Shown one piece after another: positions 1-6,644 of a stretch of DNA of 16,248 nucleotides (its first letter is position 1; the number at the start of each line of letters is the position of its first letter). The DNA is from DASZIT01 sp036489495 (lineage in GTDB: Bacteria; Actinomycetota; Acidimicrobiia; Acidimicrobiales; RAAP-2), in NCBI GenBank assembly GCA_036489495.1, contig DASXFR010000022.1:1-16248 (forward strand). Reading direction: 5' to 3'. A model generated the notes under the pieces. That model was not told the origin of the DNA, did no database searches, and was given only the letters and a program-made list of their open reading frames with translations. A program made the translations under genes and the position numbers.

Positions 1-1
1 C

Positions 2-250
2 CGGCTCCCGCCGTGGGCGGTGGTCGTCCACCGGGGCCGCATTTCCGGTCGTCGCTACGAGACGCCGGTCCTCGCCCATCTCCATGACGGTGAGGTGGTC
101 ATCGCCCTGTTCTACGGCGCCGATGCCGACTGGGTGCGCAACGTGGTGGCCGCCGGCGGCGGCGAGCTGATCCGGCGAGGGCGGACGCGGGTGATGCGCC
201 ATCCCCGCGTCGAGGGGGTCCGGCTGGTCGCCGATGTCGCAGAGGGATGA
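2..250 (+). CDS. Deazaflavin (F420)-type nitroreductase/DUF385 family protein, C-terminal part
   Basis: The reading frame is open from the window edge to a TGA at 248-250, so the N-terminus is missing; about 82 residues are visible. The pattern HRGRxSGRRYETPVLA, then a hydrophobic strand, then YGADADWVRNVVAAGGGEL matches small actinobacterial deazaflavin-dependent oxidoreductases (DUF385). Those are split beta-barrel proteins of roughly 130-150 residues that bind F420H2 and reduce quinones or nitro compounds. The DWVRNVxAAGG block is typical of the family. A GTG at 20 is in frame, but the conserved RLPPWAVV residues before it suggest it is internal. The substrate cannot be inferred, and many family members are simply labelled nitroreductase-like. 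It ends 199 nt before the next gene and need not belong to that operon. Confidence 0.75.
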   Translation, partial: RLPPWAVVVHRGRISGRRYETPVLAHLHDGEVVIALFYGADADWVRNVVAAGGGELIRRGRTRVMRHPRVEGVRLVADVAEG

Positions 251-319
251 CCGCCGGCTCCGCCCGTCGCTGGGGAACCCCCGCCGCCGGCGTTGGATCT
301 GCCCGAGCGACGGTCTTAA

Positions 320-353
320 GGATTCTCCAAGGCAAATCACCGGACTTTCCAAG
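320..353. promoter_or_regulatory. Direct repeat GGAYTYTCCAAG x2, possible regulator site upstream of the pump operon
   Basis: GGATTCTCCAAG (320-331) and GGACTTTCCAAG (342-353) match at 10 of 12 positions. Their starts are 22 nt apart, close to two helical turns. The 251-449 gap is less GC-rich than its surroundings and has no convincing TANNNT -10 box; the nearest candidate is the TTAAGGAT stretch at 316-323. Tandem half-sites of this kind are typical of OmpR-family response regulators, one of which is encoded at 8256-8999. The regulatory role is inferred. Confidence 0.35.
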
Positions 354-449
354 CTGAGCGGCCTCAAATTCGAGCCTGCTCGGCGTACCCGATGGATCCG
401 TCCACCGGAACGGAACGCCAGCGTCTGACGGCGATTCGAGGAGGGCCCA

Positions 450-1739
450 GTGCGGTGGAGCGGCAAACGACTGTTGACCAAGCGACGTAGCATCGTGGCG
501 GCCGTGGTGATCGTCGTCCTGGCGGGCGGCGGAACCGGGATCTGGTTCGCCACCCAGTCGTCCGCCGCCGGCCCATCCATCACCACCACCAATCAGACCG
601 AATCGGTCACCACCGGGACCATCACCCAGACGGTGTCGTCGACCGGCACCATCGAACCGGCCAGCCAGGCCAACCTGTCGTTCGGGGTCAGCGGCCGGGT
701 CACCGCCATCAATGTCGCCGCCGGCCAGACGGTGACCGCCGGCCAGTCCCTGGCCACCATCGACCCGACCACGCTGGCCGCCACCGCGGCCCAGGCCCAG
801 GCGACAGTGTCGTCCGACCAATCCAAGTTGACGACCGACCAGGCCGACGGCGCATCCGCCACCCAGGTCGCCGCCGACCAGGCCCAGCTGAACTCCTCCC
901 AGGCCCAGCTGTCCTCGGCCCAGACGTCCCTGGCCGATGCCACGCTGACCTCGACCATCGCTGGCACGGTGGCCTCGGTCGACCTGTCGGTCGGCCAGCA
1001 GGTGTCGGGAACCGGCACCGCGTCCAGCCCGTCATCCAGCAACTCGTCGAGCCCGGCGTCGACGACCCCGTCCTCGTCCCACTCCGCCGCGTCGCCGAAC
1101 TCCTCGTCGTCGTCGAACTCGTCGTCGAACTCGTCGTCCAGCTCGACGTCCCAATTCGTGGTCGTCAGCACCGGCTCCTACATCGTCAACGCCACCGTCG
1201 ACGACACCCAGGTGAGCCAAGTCGCCATCGGCGACCAAGCGGTGATCACCCCCAGCGGGGCCACCACCCCGGTGTACGGGACGGTCGGCTCCATCGGACT
1301 GCTGGCCAGCTCGAGCTCCAACGTGGCGTCGTTCCCCCTGGTGATCAACGTCACCGGCAGCCCGGCCGGGCTGTTCGGAGGTGCCACCGCCACGGTGGTG
1401 ATCACCACCAAGGATCTGCAGAACGTGGTGGTGGTCCCCACCGCCGCCATTCACTACTCCGGCAATGCCACCACGGTGAACATGGTGACCAACGGGTCCA
1501 CCGCCTCCCACCCGGTCACCATCGGTGCGGCGTCGGGGGGAAACACCCAGGTGGTCAGCGGCCTGGCCGTCGGTGACAAGGTGGTGGTGCCGGTGATCAC
1601 CATCAAGGGATTCGGGGGCACCGGCACCCGGACCGGGGCCGGCGGACTGGGTGGCGCCGGTGGCCGGTTCGGCGGTGGAGGTGCCGGTGGGTTCACCGGC
1701 GGGGGCGGCGGGGGCTTCACCGGCGGGGGCGGCGGATGA
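450..1739 (+). CDS. MacA/HlyD-like efflux adaptor subunit 1
   Basis: A 429-residue membrane-fusion (adaptor) protein predicted to link the ABC permease encoded downstream to the outside of the cell. The start is GTG, preceded by a strong GAGGAGGG Shine-Dalgarno at 438-445. Residues 14-34 form one membrane anchor. Residues about 66-108 and 163-190 are the two halves of a biotinyl-lipoyl domain (GRVTAINVAAGQTVTAGQ and IAGTVASVDLSVGQQVSG). They flank a Gln/Ala-rich helical hairpin at about 108-162. An almost pure Ser/Asn/Pro insert follows (about 190-234), then the beta-barrel (236-320) and membrane-proximal domain (325-385). The protein ends in a Gly-rich tail (388-429) with GRFGGGG and two GGFTGGGG units. 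It overlaps the ATPase gene by 4 nt (ATGA). Fold and family are clear from sequence pattern; the exported substrate is unknown. Confidence 0.88.
   Translation: MRWSGKRLLTKRRSIVAAVVIVVLAGGGTGIWFATQSSAAGPSITTTNQTESVTTGTITQTVSSTGTIEPASQANLSFGVSGRVTAINVAAGQTVTAGQSLATIDPTTLAATAAQAQATVSSDQSKLTTDQADGASATQVAADQAQLNSSQAQLSSAQTSLADATLTSTIAGTVASVDLSVGQQVSGTGTASSPSSSNSSSPASTTPSSSHSAASPNSSSSSNSSSNSSSSSTSQFVVVSTGSYIVNATVDDTQVSQVAIGDQAVITPSGATTPVYGTVGSIGLLASSSSNVASFPLVINVTGSPAGLFGGATATVVITTKDLQNVVVVPTAAIHYSGNATTVNMVTNGSTASHPVTIGAASGGNTQVVSGLAVGDKVVVPVITIKGFGGTGTRTGAGGLGGAGGRFGGGGAGGFTGGGGGGFTGGGGG
1097..1138 (+). repeat. Short in-gene tandem repeat encoding Asn-Ser runs
   Basis: The unit GAACTCGTCGTC occurs perfectly at 1115-1126 and 1127-1138. 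A longer related copy with extra TCG triplets covers 1097-1114. It encodes N-S(5)-N-S(3)-N-S(3) inside the Ser-rich linker of adaptor 1. All units are multiples of 3 nt, so copy-number change would keep the frame. Confidence 0.8.
1692..1735 (+). repeat. 24-nt-period repeat encoding the GGFTGGGG tail of adaptor 1
   Basis: The block TTCACCGGCGGGGGCGGCGG occurs at 1692-1711 and is repeated identically at 1716-1735, in phase with the reading frame. It encodes two GGFTGGGG modules at the extreme C-terminus. The G-runs also give this strand G-quadruplex potential immediately before the ATPase start. Confidence 0.8.
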
Positions 1740-2524
1740 CCGAGTCGGGCACCGTCAACCCCCCACTCGACGACACCCAACCGATCCGGATCGGCGACAC
1801 CGGGCAGCACCCGGCCTCGCCCGCCCCGGTGATCGACATCGAAGGGGTGCACAAGATCTACCGGACCGGCGCCCTGGAGGTGGCCGCACTCCGGGGGGTG
1901 TCGCTGACCATCGCCGCCGGGGAGTACGTGGCGCTGATGGGCCCGTCGGGCTCGGGGAAGTCGACCCTCATGCACATCCTCGGCTGCCTCGACGTCCCCA
2001 CCCTCGGTACCTACCGGTTGGCCGGGGAGGACGTGTCGGCGATGACCGAGGTGGACCTGGCCGATGTCCGGAACCGGAGGATCGGGTTCGTCTTCCAGCA
2101 GTTCAATCTGTTGGCCTCGCTGTCGGCATTGCGCAACGTCGAGCTTCCGCTCATCTACGCGGGCGTCGACCGCGCCACCCGGAGGGAGAGGGCGCTGGCC
2201 GCCCTCAACCGGGTGGGGATGGGTGACCGGGTCGAGCACCGGCCCGGCGAGCTGTCCGGCGGCCAACAGCAGCGGGTGGCGGTGGCCCGGGCGGTGGTCA
2301 GCGATCCGGCGCTGATCCTGGCCGACGAGCCGACCGGGAACCTCGACTCGGTGTCGGCCGGTGAAGTCCTCGACCTGCTGGCCGAGCTCCACGACTCGGG
2401 GCGAACGGTGGTGTTGATCACCCACGACGCCGATGTCGCCGACGTGGCCTCCAGCATCTTCCGCATCCTCGACGGGCAGATCCTCGACAATGCCTCGGCC
2501 ACGGTCGGGGGTGGAGCCCGATGA
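1736..2524 (+). CDS. ABC transporter ATP-binding protein, MacB/LolD type
   Basis: A 262-residue nucleotide-binding subunit that powers the permease encoded next. Walker A is GPSGSGKST (69-77), the Q-loop Gln is near 121 (VFQQFNLL), the signature is LSGGQQQR (173-180), Walker B is LILADEP (193-199) and the H-loop His is 230 (LITHD). The FQQFNLL and ADEPTGNLDS blocks are characteristic of the MacB/LolD/FtsE branch. An extra N-terminal stretch of about 32 residues precedes the domain. The ATG overlaps the stop of adaptor 1 (ATGA, 1736-1739), and the gene's own stop overlaps the permease start in the same way. Both overlaps imply translational coupling and a fixed stoichiometry. In Gram-negative MacB the ATPase and permease are fused; here they are separate, the common Gram-positive arrangement. 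Confidence 0.95.
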   Translation: MTESGTVNPPLDDTQPIRIGDTGQHPASPAPVIDIEGVHKIYRTGALEVAALRGVSLTIAAGEYVALMGPSGSGKSTLMHILGCLDVPTLGTYRLAGEDVSAMTEVDLADVRNRRIGFVFQQFNLLASLSALRNVELPLIYAGVDRATRRERALAALNRVGMGDRVEHRPGELSGGQQQRVAVARAVVSDPALILADEPTGNLDSVSAGEVLDLLAELHDSGRTVVLITHDADVADVASSIFRILDGQILDNASATVGGGAR

Positions 2525-3753
2525 ACCTGGTCGAGACGTTCCGCACCGGCCTGGAGGCGGTGATCTCCCACCGGTTGCGCTCGTCGCTGACGGTGCTGGG
2601 GATCATGATCGGCATCACCGCGGTGATCCTCACCGTCGGTCTCGGGGAGGGCGCCCAACAACAGGTCGGGTCGGAGATCTCCTCGCTCGGCGCCAACCTG
2701 CTGATCGTCTCGCCGGGCAGCACCACCTCATCCGCCGGGATCCGGGGTGGCTTGGGCTCCGCCTCCACCCTGACCGTCGCCAACGCCAACGTGCTGGCCA
2801 ACAAGACAGTGGCTCCCGATATCGCCGGGGTCGCCCCGGTGGTCTCCGCCTCGGAGTCGTTGACCGCCGGGACCGCCAACTGGACGACCACCCTGGTGGG
2901 GTCCAACGCGTCGTGGATGGCGGTGCGGGGCCGGGCGATGGCGGAAGGGCGGTTCATCTCCGGCCACGACGTCCAGACCCACGCGGCGGTGGTGGTTCTG
3001 GCCCCGACAACGGCCTCGGAGCTGTTCGGGGCCGGCGACCCGGTGGGTCAGACCGTCGACGTGGCCGGCACCCCGATGTCGGTGATCGGCGTGCTGACCG
3101 CCGAGGGCTCGTCGTCCACCTCCGACGATGACGATCAGGCCATCATCCCCATCACCACCGCCGCCACCCGGATCATCGGCGGCACCGGCCGCAACGATCT
3201 GAGCTCGATCTACATCGAGGCCACCAACTCCCAGACCTTGTCGGCGGCCTATCAGGAAGCCGACAACGCGCTGCTCAGCCTCCATGGGATCACCGATGCC
3301 ACCGACGCCGACTTCACCATCACCAGCCAGCAGTCGCTGCTGGCCACCGCCACCTCGGTGGACAAGACCCTGACCGTCCTCCTGGCCGGGATTGCCGGGA
3401 TCTCCCTGCTGGTGGGCGGGATCGGGGTGATGAACATCATGCTGGTGTCGGTCACCGAGCGGATCCGGGAGATCGGGCTCCGCAAGGCATTGGGGGCGAC
3501 CCCGCGGCTGATCCGACGGCAGTTCCTGGTGGAGGCCTCGGTGCTGGGTCTGGTCGGTGGGATGCTCGGCGCCCTCCTGGGGCTGGTGGTGGCCATCGTC
3601 CTCCCCCACTTCATCAGCGATCCGGTCGCCATCTCGGCGGCCGCGATTGCCGGATCCATCGTCATCGCCATTGCCATCGGAGTGGCATTCGGCGTCTACC
3701 CCGCCAGCCGGGCCGCCCGGTTGGCTCCCATCGACGCGCTCCGAAGCGAATAG
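2521..3753 (+). CDS. ABC transporter permease, MacB/FtsX type
   Basis: A 410-residue permease with the four-helix MacB topology. The N-terminal helix is about 21-41 (after SHRLRSSLTVLGIMIGI). A large extracytoplasmic domain follows (about 42-280), then three C-terminal helices at about 283-305, 335-360 and 372-392. The GVMNIMLVSVTERIREIGLRKALGA block (302-326) is the diagnostic FtsX signature, and PASRAARLAPIDALRSE ends the protein as in MacB homologues. MacB-type pumps act by mechanotransmission: ATP hydrolysis in the cytoplasm moves the extracytoplasmic domain, which works with the adaptor. The ATG at 2521 overlaps the ATPase stop. In a monoderm host no TolC partner would be expected, so release would be at the cell surface. 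The substrate is unknown; antibiotics, peptides or lipids are all possible. Confidence 0.95.
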   Translation: MNLVETFRTGLEAVISHRLRSSLTVLGIMIGITAVILTVGLGEGAQQQVGSEISSLGANLLIVSPGSTTSSAGIRGGLGSASTLTVANANVLANKTVAPDIAGVAPVVSASESLTAGTANWTTTLVGSNASWMAVRGRAMAEGRFISGHDVQTHAAVVVLAPTTASELFGAGDPVGQTVDVAGTPMSVIGVLTAEGSSSTSDDDDQAIIPITTAATRIIGGTGRNDLSSIYIEATNSQTLSAAYQEADNALLSLHGITDATDADFTITSQQSLLATATSVDKTLTVLLAGIAGISLLVGGIGVMNIMLVSVTERIREIGLRKALGATPRLIRRQFLVEASVLGLVGGMLGALLGLVVAIVLPHFISDPVAISAAAIAGSIVIAIAIGVAFGVYPASRAARLAPIDALRSE

Positions 3754-3811
3754 GAACCCGACCGCATGCGACACCCCCACCGACGCGCCCGTCCCCTCCG
3801 GACGAACCAAC

Positions 3812-3817
3812 AAGGAG
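3812..3817 (+). promoter_or_regulatory. Shine-Dalgarno AAGGAG fixing the lipoprotein start
   Basis: AAGGAG lies 8 nt before the ATG at 3826. An in-frame ATG at 3766 has no such site and would add 20 Arg/His/Pro-rich residues before the signal peptide, so 3826 is preferred. Confidence 0.75.
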
Positions 3818-3825
3818 CCTTCACC

Positions 3826-4773
3826 ATGAGCCACCCCTCGCCATCAACGACGAGCCCGTCGACCGCACGCACCTCGGCGGCCGGCGCCCGACGATGGGCG
3901 GTGCTGGCCGTCCTCGGGAGCGCGGCGCTGGTGCTGGCCGCCTGCGGTGGCGGATCATCGGCGGCCAACGGCACCAGCCCGACCACCACGGCACCGTCGA
4001 ACCGGCCCACCGCCCCGCCGGGGACCTTCGGCACCATCGCCTCCATCACCGGACAATCGATGGAGGTCCAGAGCACCGCGGCGGCTTCCTCCGGCGGCTC
4101 CGGCGCACAGACCACCGTCAACTACACCTCGACCACCACCTTCGACCAGACGGTGGCCGCCACCCTGGCCGCGGTGACGGTCGGATCGTGTGTCTCGGCG
4201 TTCAACGCGTCGGGCTTCGGCGGGGCGAGTTCCTCGACCACCACCACCGCGCCGTCGACGCCCGTGAACGCCACCACCGTCCTCATCACCACGCCGACCA
4301 ACGGAACCTGCACCGGCGGCGCCGGTGGCTTCGGTGGGGGCGGTGGGGGCGGGTTCCGCGGCGGGGCCAACGGTGGAACCGGGACCCGGCCGACAACGCC
4401 CGGCGGCGGGACCCGGCCGAGGACCGGGGCCAGCCGGGGCGGATTCGCGGGTGCGTCGGGCAGCGTCACCGCGGTGAACGGTTCGACCATCGTGGTCAAC
4501 GCCACCAACCCGACGACCAAGGCGGTCACCGCCAAGACCGTCGACGTGAGCGGCACCACCACCTACACCCAGACGCTGGCGGCGGCGGCCACCGATCTGG
4601 CGGTCGGGAAATGTGTCCAGGCGATCGGGCCGGCGGACGACACCGGAGCCGTCACCGCCTCCTCGATCAGCATCACCACGCCGGGTCCCAACGGATGCAC
4701 CGGCGGGCTCGGAGGCGGGGCGGGCAGATTCGGCGGCGGTGCCGGGGCTGGCGGTGGGACCACCGGTGCCTGA
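3826..4773 (+). CDS. Gly-rich lipoprotein with two DUF5666-like repeats
   Basis: A 315-residue secreted protein. A hydrophobic signal segment (about 24-39) ends in the lipobox VLAAC with the lipid-modified Cys at 40, followed by a Gly/Ser/Thr linker. Two similar domains follow: about 67-165 (GTFGTIASITGQSMEVQ to NGTCTGG) and about 209-295 (ASGSVTAVNGSTIVVN to NGCTGG). Each has a GxC in the middle (Cys122, Cys263) and a Cys near its end (Cys162, Cys291), suggesting one disulfide per domain. Between them is a Gly/Arg/Thr-rich segment (163-205), and the C-terminus is again Gly-rich with GRFGGG. The domain pattern resembles DUF5666 proteins, of unknown function. It sits 72 nt after the permease and overlaps the second adaptor, so it is probably a pump accessory at the outer face of the membrane; that role is inferred. 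Confidence 0.8.
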   Translation: MSHPSPSTTSPSTARTSAAGARRWAVLAVLGSAALVLAACGGGSSAANGTSPTTTAPSNRPTAPPGTFGTIASITGQSMEVQSTAAASSGGSGAQTTVNYTSTTTFDQTVAATLAAVTVGSCVSAFNASGFGGASSSTTTTAPSTPVNATTVLITTPTNGTCTGGAGGFGGGGGGGFRGGANGGTGTRPTTPGGGTRPRTGASRGGFAGASGSVTAVNGSTIVVNATNPTTKAVTAKTVDVSGTTTYTQTLAAAATDLAVGKCVQAIGPADDTGAVTASSISITTPGPNGCTGGLGGGAGRFGGGAGAGGGTTGA

Positions 4774-6613
4774 TCCGAAGGCCGGCGCCAAGCGCGTCTC
4801 GTGGATCACCTGGTCGATCGTGGCGGTGGTGGCGCTGGCCATCGCCGCCACCGTGTGGCTCACCACCGGCTCGTCGGGTCCGGCCTACCGTCTCACCACC
4901 GTCACCAGCGGTTCACCAGTGCAGACCCTCGACTCGGTGGGGACGCTTACTCCGGAGAACCAGGCCAATCTCAATTTCAGCACCTCGGGGACGGTGGCCA
5001 GCGTCGGGGTGACGGTCGGACAGGCGGTGACCGCCGGTCAGACCCTGGCGTCCCTGGACACCACCTCGCTCCAGGCGTCGGTGCTGTCGGCCCAGGCCAC
5101 GGTGACGTCGGCTCAGGCCAAGCTCACCGATGACGAGAACGGCGAGACCTCGTCGAGTAACGCCACCAACGCCTCCGCCACCGACACCGCCGCTTCGGCG
5201 GGCGCCACGACCGCCATCCTCACCGCCGACATCACCGACGCCTCCACCGGGGAGACCCCCAACCCGGGCGGCGGGAGTCAATCGAGCGGCGGTGGCGACT
5301 CGGCCATCGCCCAGGCCCAGTCCACCCTGCTGGCCGATCAGAAGGAGTCCGACGCCGACCAGCAACAGGCCGCCGCCGACCTCCAGCAGGCCATCTCCGC
5401 CTGCGCGGCGGTAACCGCCAGCCCAACCCCGACGACCACCACCACCACGACGGCCGCCACCTCGGCGGACACGCCGCCCACCGCGCCGACGAGTACGCCC
5501 GGCCCGTCGATCACCGCGGCCTGCACCCAAGCCCTCCAGCAAGTGGCCAGCGATCAGAGTGCCGTTTCCCAGGCCCAGACGACAGTGGGGTCGGACGAGT
5601 CGGCGCTGGCCGCGGCTCTGACCAGCGCGGCGTCCAGCTCGGGAGGGTCGGCCAGCCCGACCACCTCGACACCGTCATCGGGGTCGGGCGGTAGTGGTGG
5701 CAGTGGGAACGGCAGCGCCGGGAGCGGCGGGAGCGCGAACGGCGGCAGCGGGACGAGCGCCAGTGGGAATTTCGGAGGGGGGAACAGCTCTCCCTCTTCC
5801 GGGGGTTCGTCGGCCGCCTCCTCGGTGGCGACGCCGCAGCAGTTGGCCAGTGATCAGGCCGCTCTGGACGTGGCCAACGCCGGCCTGACCTCGGCCCAAC
5901 AAGACCTGGCCGACGCCAACCTCTTGAGCCCGATCGCCGGCACGGTGGCGTCGGTCTCCGTCGCTTCCGGCGCGGCGGTGACGGCCGGTTCGAACATCGG
6001 CCCGAGCGCCGGCGCCGCCATCGTGGTGATCGGTCCCGGTTCGTTCGTGGTCACCACCGACATCGGGGTGACCGACATCGGCGACGTGCTGGTCGGCCAG
6101 AAGGCCACCATCACCCCCGACGCCACGACCAAGACGATCACCGGGACGGTGACGTCGATCGGCCTGGTGCCGTCGGCATCCTCCTCTTCCACCAGCTACC
6201 CGGTCACCCTGTCGGTGGACAACAACAACGGCCTGCAACTTACGTCGGGAGCCGATGCCGGCGTCAGCATCGTCACCAAGGGATCCACCGGGGTGCCCAG
6301 CGTTCCGAGTTCGGCGGTGCAGACGATCGGTAGCACCCATTTCGTGACCGAGTACAACAACGGCACCACCTCGAGGGTGCGGGTCACCCTCGGCACCGTG
6401 GGTGACGTCCTCACCCAGATCACCTCCGGGGTAAAGCCGGGTGCCACCGTCGTGCTCGCCGACCTCAACGCGCCGATTCCGGCCAGCAGTGCCACCACCA
6501 CCGGGCGTGGGGGCGCCCTCGGCGGCGGCCTGGGGGGCGCAGGCCTCGGGGGCACCGGACGCATCGGGGGTGGCCTCACCGGCGGGGGTGCTTTCACCGG
6601 CCGGGGTGGCTGA
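4766..6613 (+). CDS. MacA/HlyD-like efflux adaptor subunit 2, with expanded hairpin
   Basis: A 615-residue adaptor, much longer than adaptor 1. The chosen GTG at 4766 overlaps the lipoprotein stop by 8 nt and has GGTGGGA (4753-4759) as a plausible ribosome site; a GTG at 4754 is an alternative. The membrane anchor is at about 13-33. Lipoyl halves are at about 68-100 (GTVASVGVTVGQAVTAGQ) and 388-408 (IAGTVASVSVASGAAVTAG). Between them lie about 290 residues instead of the usual hairpin: helical stretches at about 101-127, 178-212, 254-290 and 356-385, a Thr/Pro-rich loop (214-250) bracketed by Cys213 and Cys253, and a Gly/Ser-rich linker (291-355). The beta-barrel and membrane-proximal domains follow (about 425-570), then a Gly-rich tail (579-615) with LTGGGAFTGRGG. 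It is probably an alternative or heteromeric partner of adaptor 1 for the same permease. Confidence 0.85.
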   Translation: MPDPKAGAKRVSWITWSIVAVVALAIAATVWLTTGSSGPAYRLTTVTSGSPVQTLDSVGTLTPENQANLNFSTSGTVASVGVTVGQAVTAGQTLASLDTTSLQASVLSAQATVTSAQAKLTDDENGETSSSNATNASATDTAASAGATTAILTADITDASTGETPNPGGGSQSSGGGDSAIAQAQSTLLADQKESDADQQQAAADLQQAISACAAVTASPTPTTTTTTTAATSADTPPTAPTSTPGPSITAACTQALQQVASDQSAVSQAQTTVGSDESALAAALTSAASSSGGSASPTTSTPSSGSGGSGGSGNGSAGSGGSANGGSGTSASGNFGGGNSSPSSGGSSAASSVATPQQLASDQAALDVANAGLTSAQQDLADANLLSPIAGTVASVSVASGAAVTAGSNIGPSAGAAIVVIGPGSFVVTTDIGVTDIGDVLVGQKATITPDATTKTITGTVTSIGLVPSASSSSTSYPVTLSVDNNNGLQLTSGADAGVSIVTKGSTGVPSVPSSAVQTIGSTHFVTEYNNGTTSRVRVTLGTVGDVLTQITSGVKPGATVVLADLNAPIPASSATTTGRGGALGGGLGGAGLGGTGRIGGGLTGGGAFTGRGG

Positions 6614-6644
6614 CCGACACCAGCCGTCTCGACCCGCCGCCGCC

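Noticed and set aside
1454..2425. A minus-strand open frame across the end of adaptor 1 and the ATPase
   Set aside because: Antisense to Walker-motif coding sequence; its Pro-rich part is simply the complement of the Gly-rich tail.
4321..4360. G-run cluster in the lipoprotein gene, considered as a regulatory G-quadruplex
   Set aside because: The runs are explained by Gly codons of the Gly-rich linker; possible structure alone does not show regulation.
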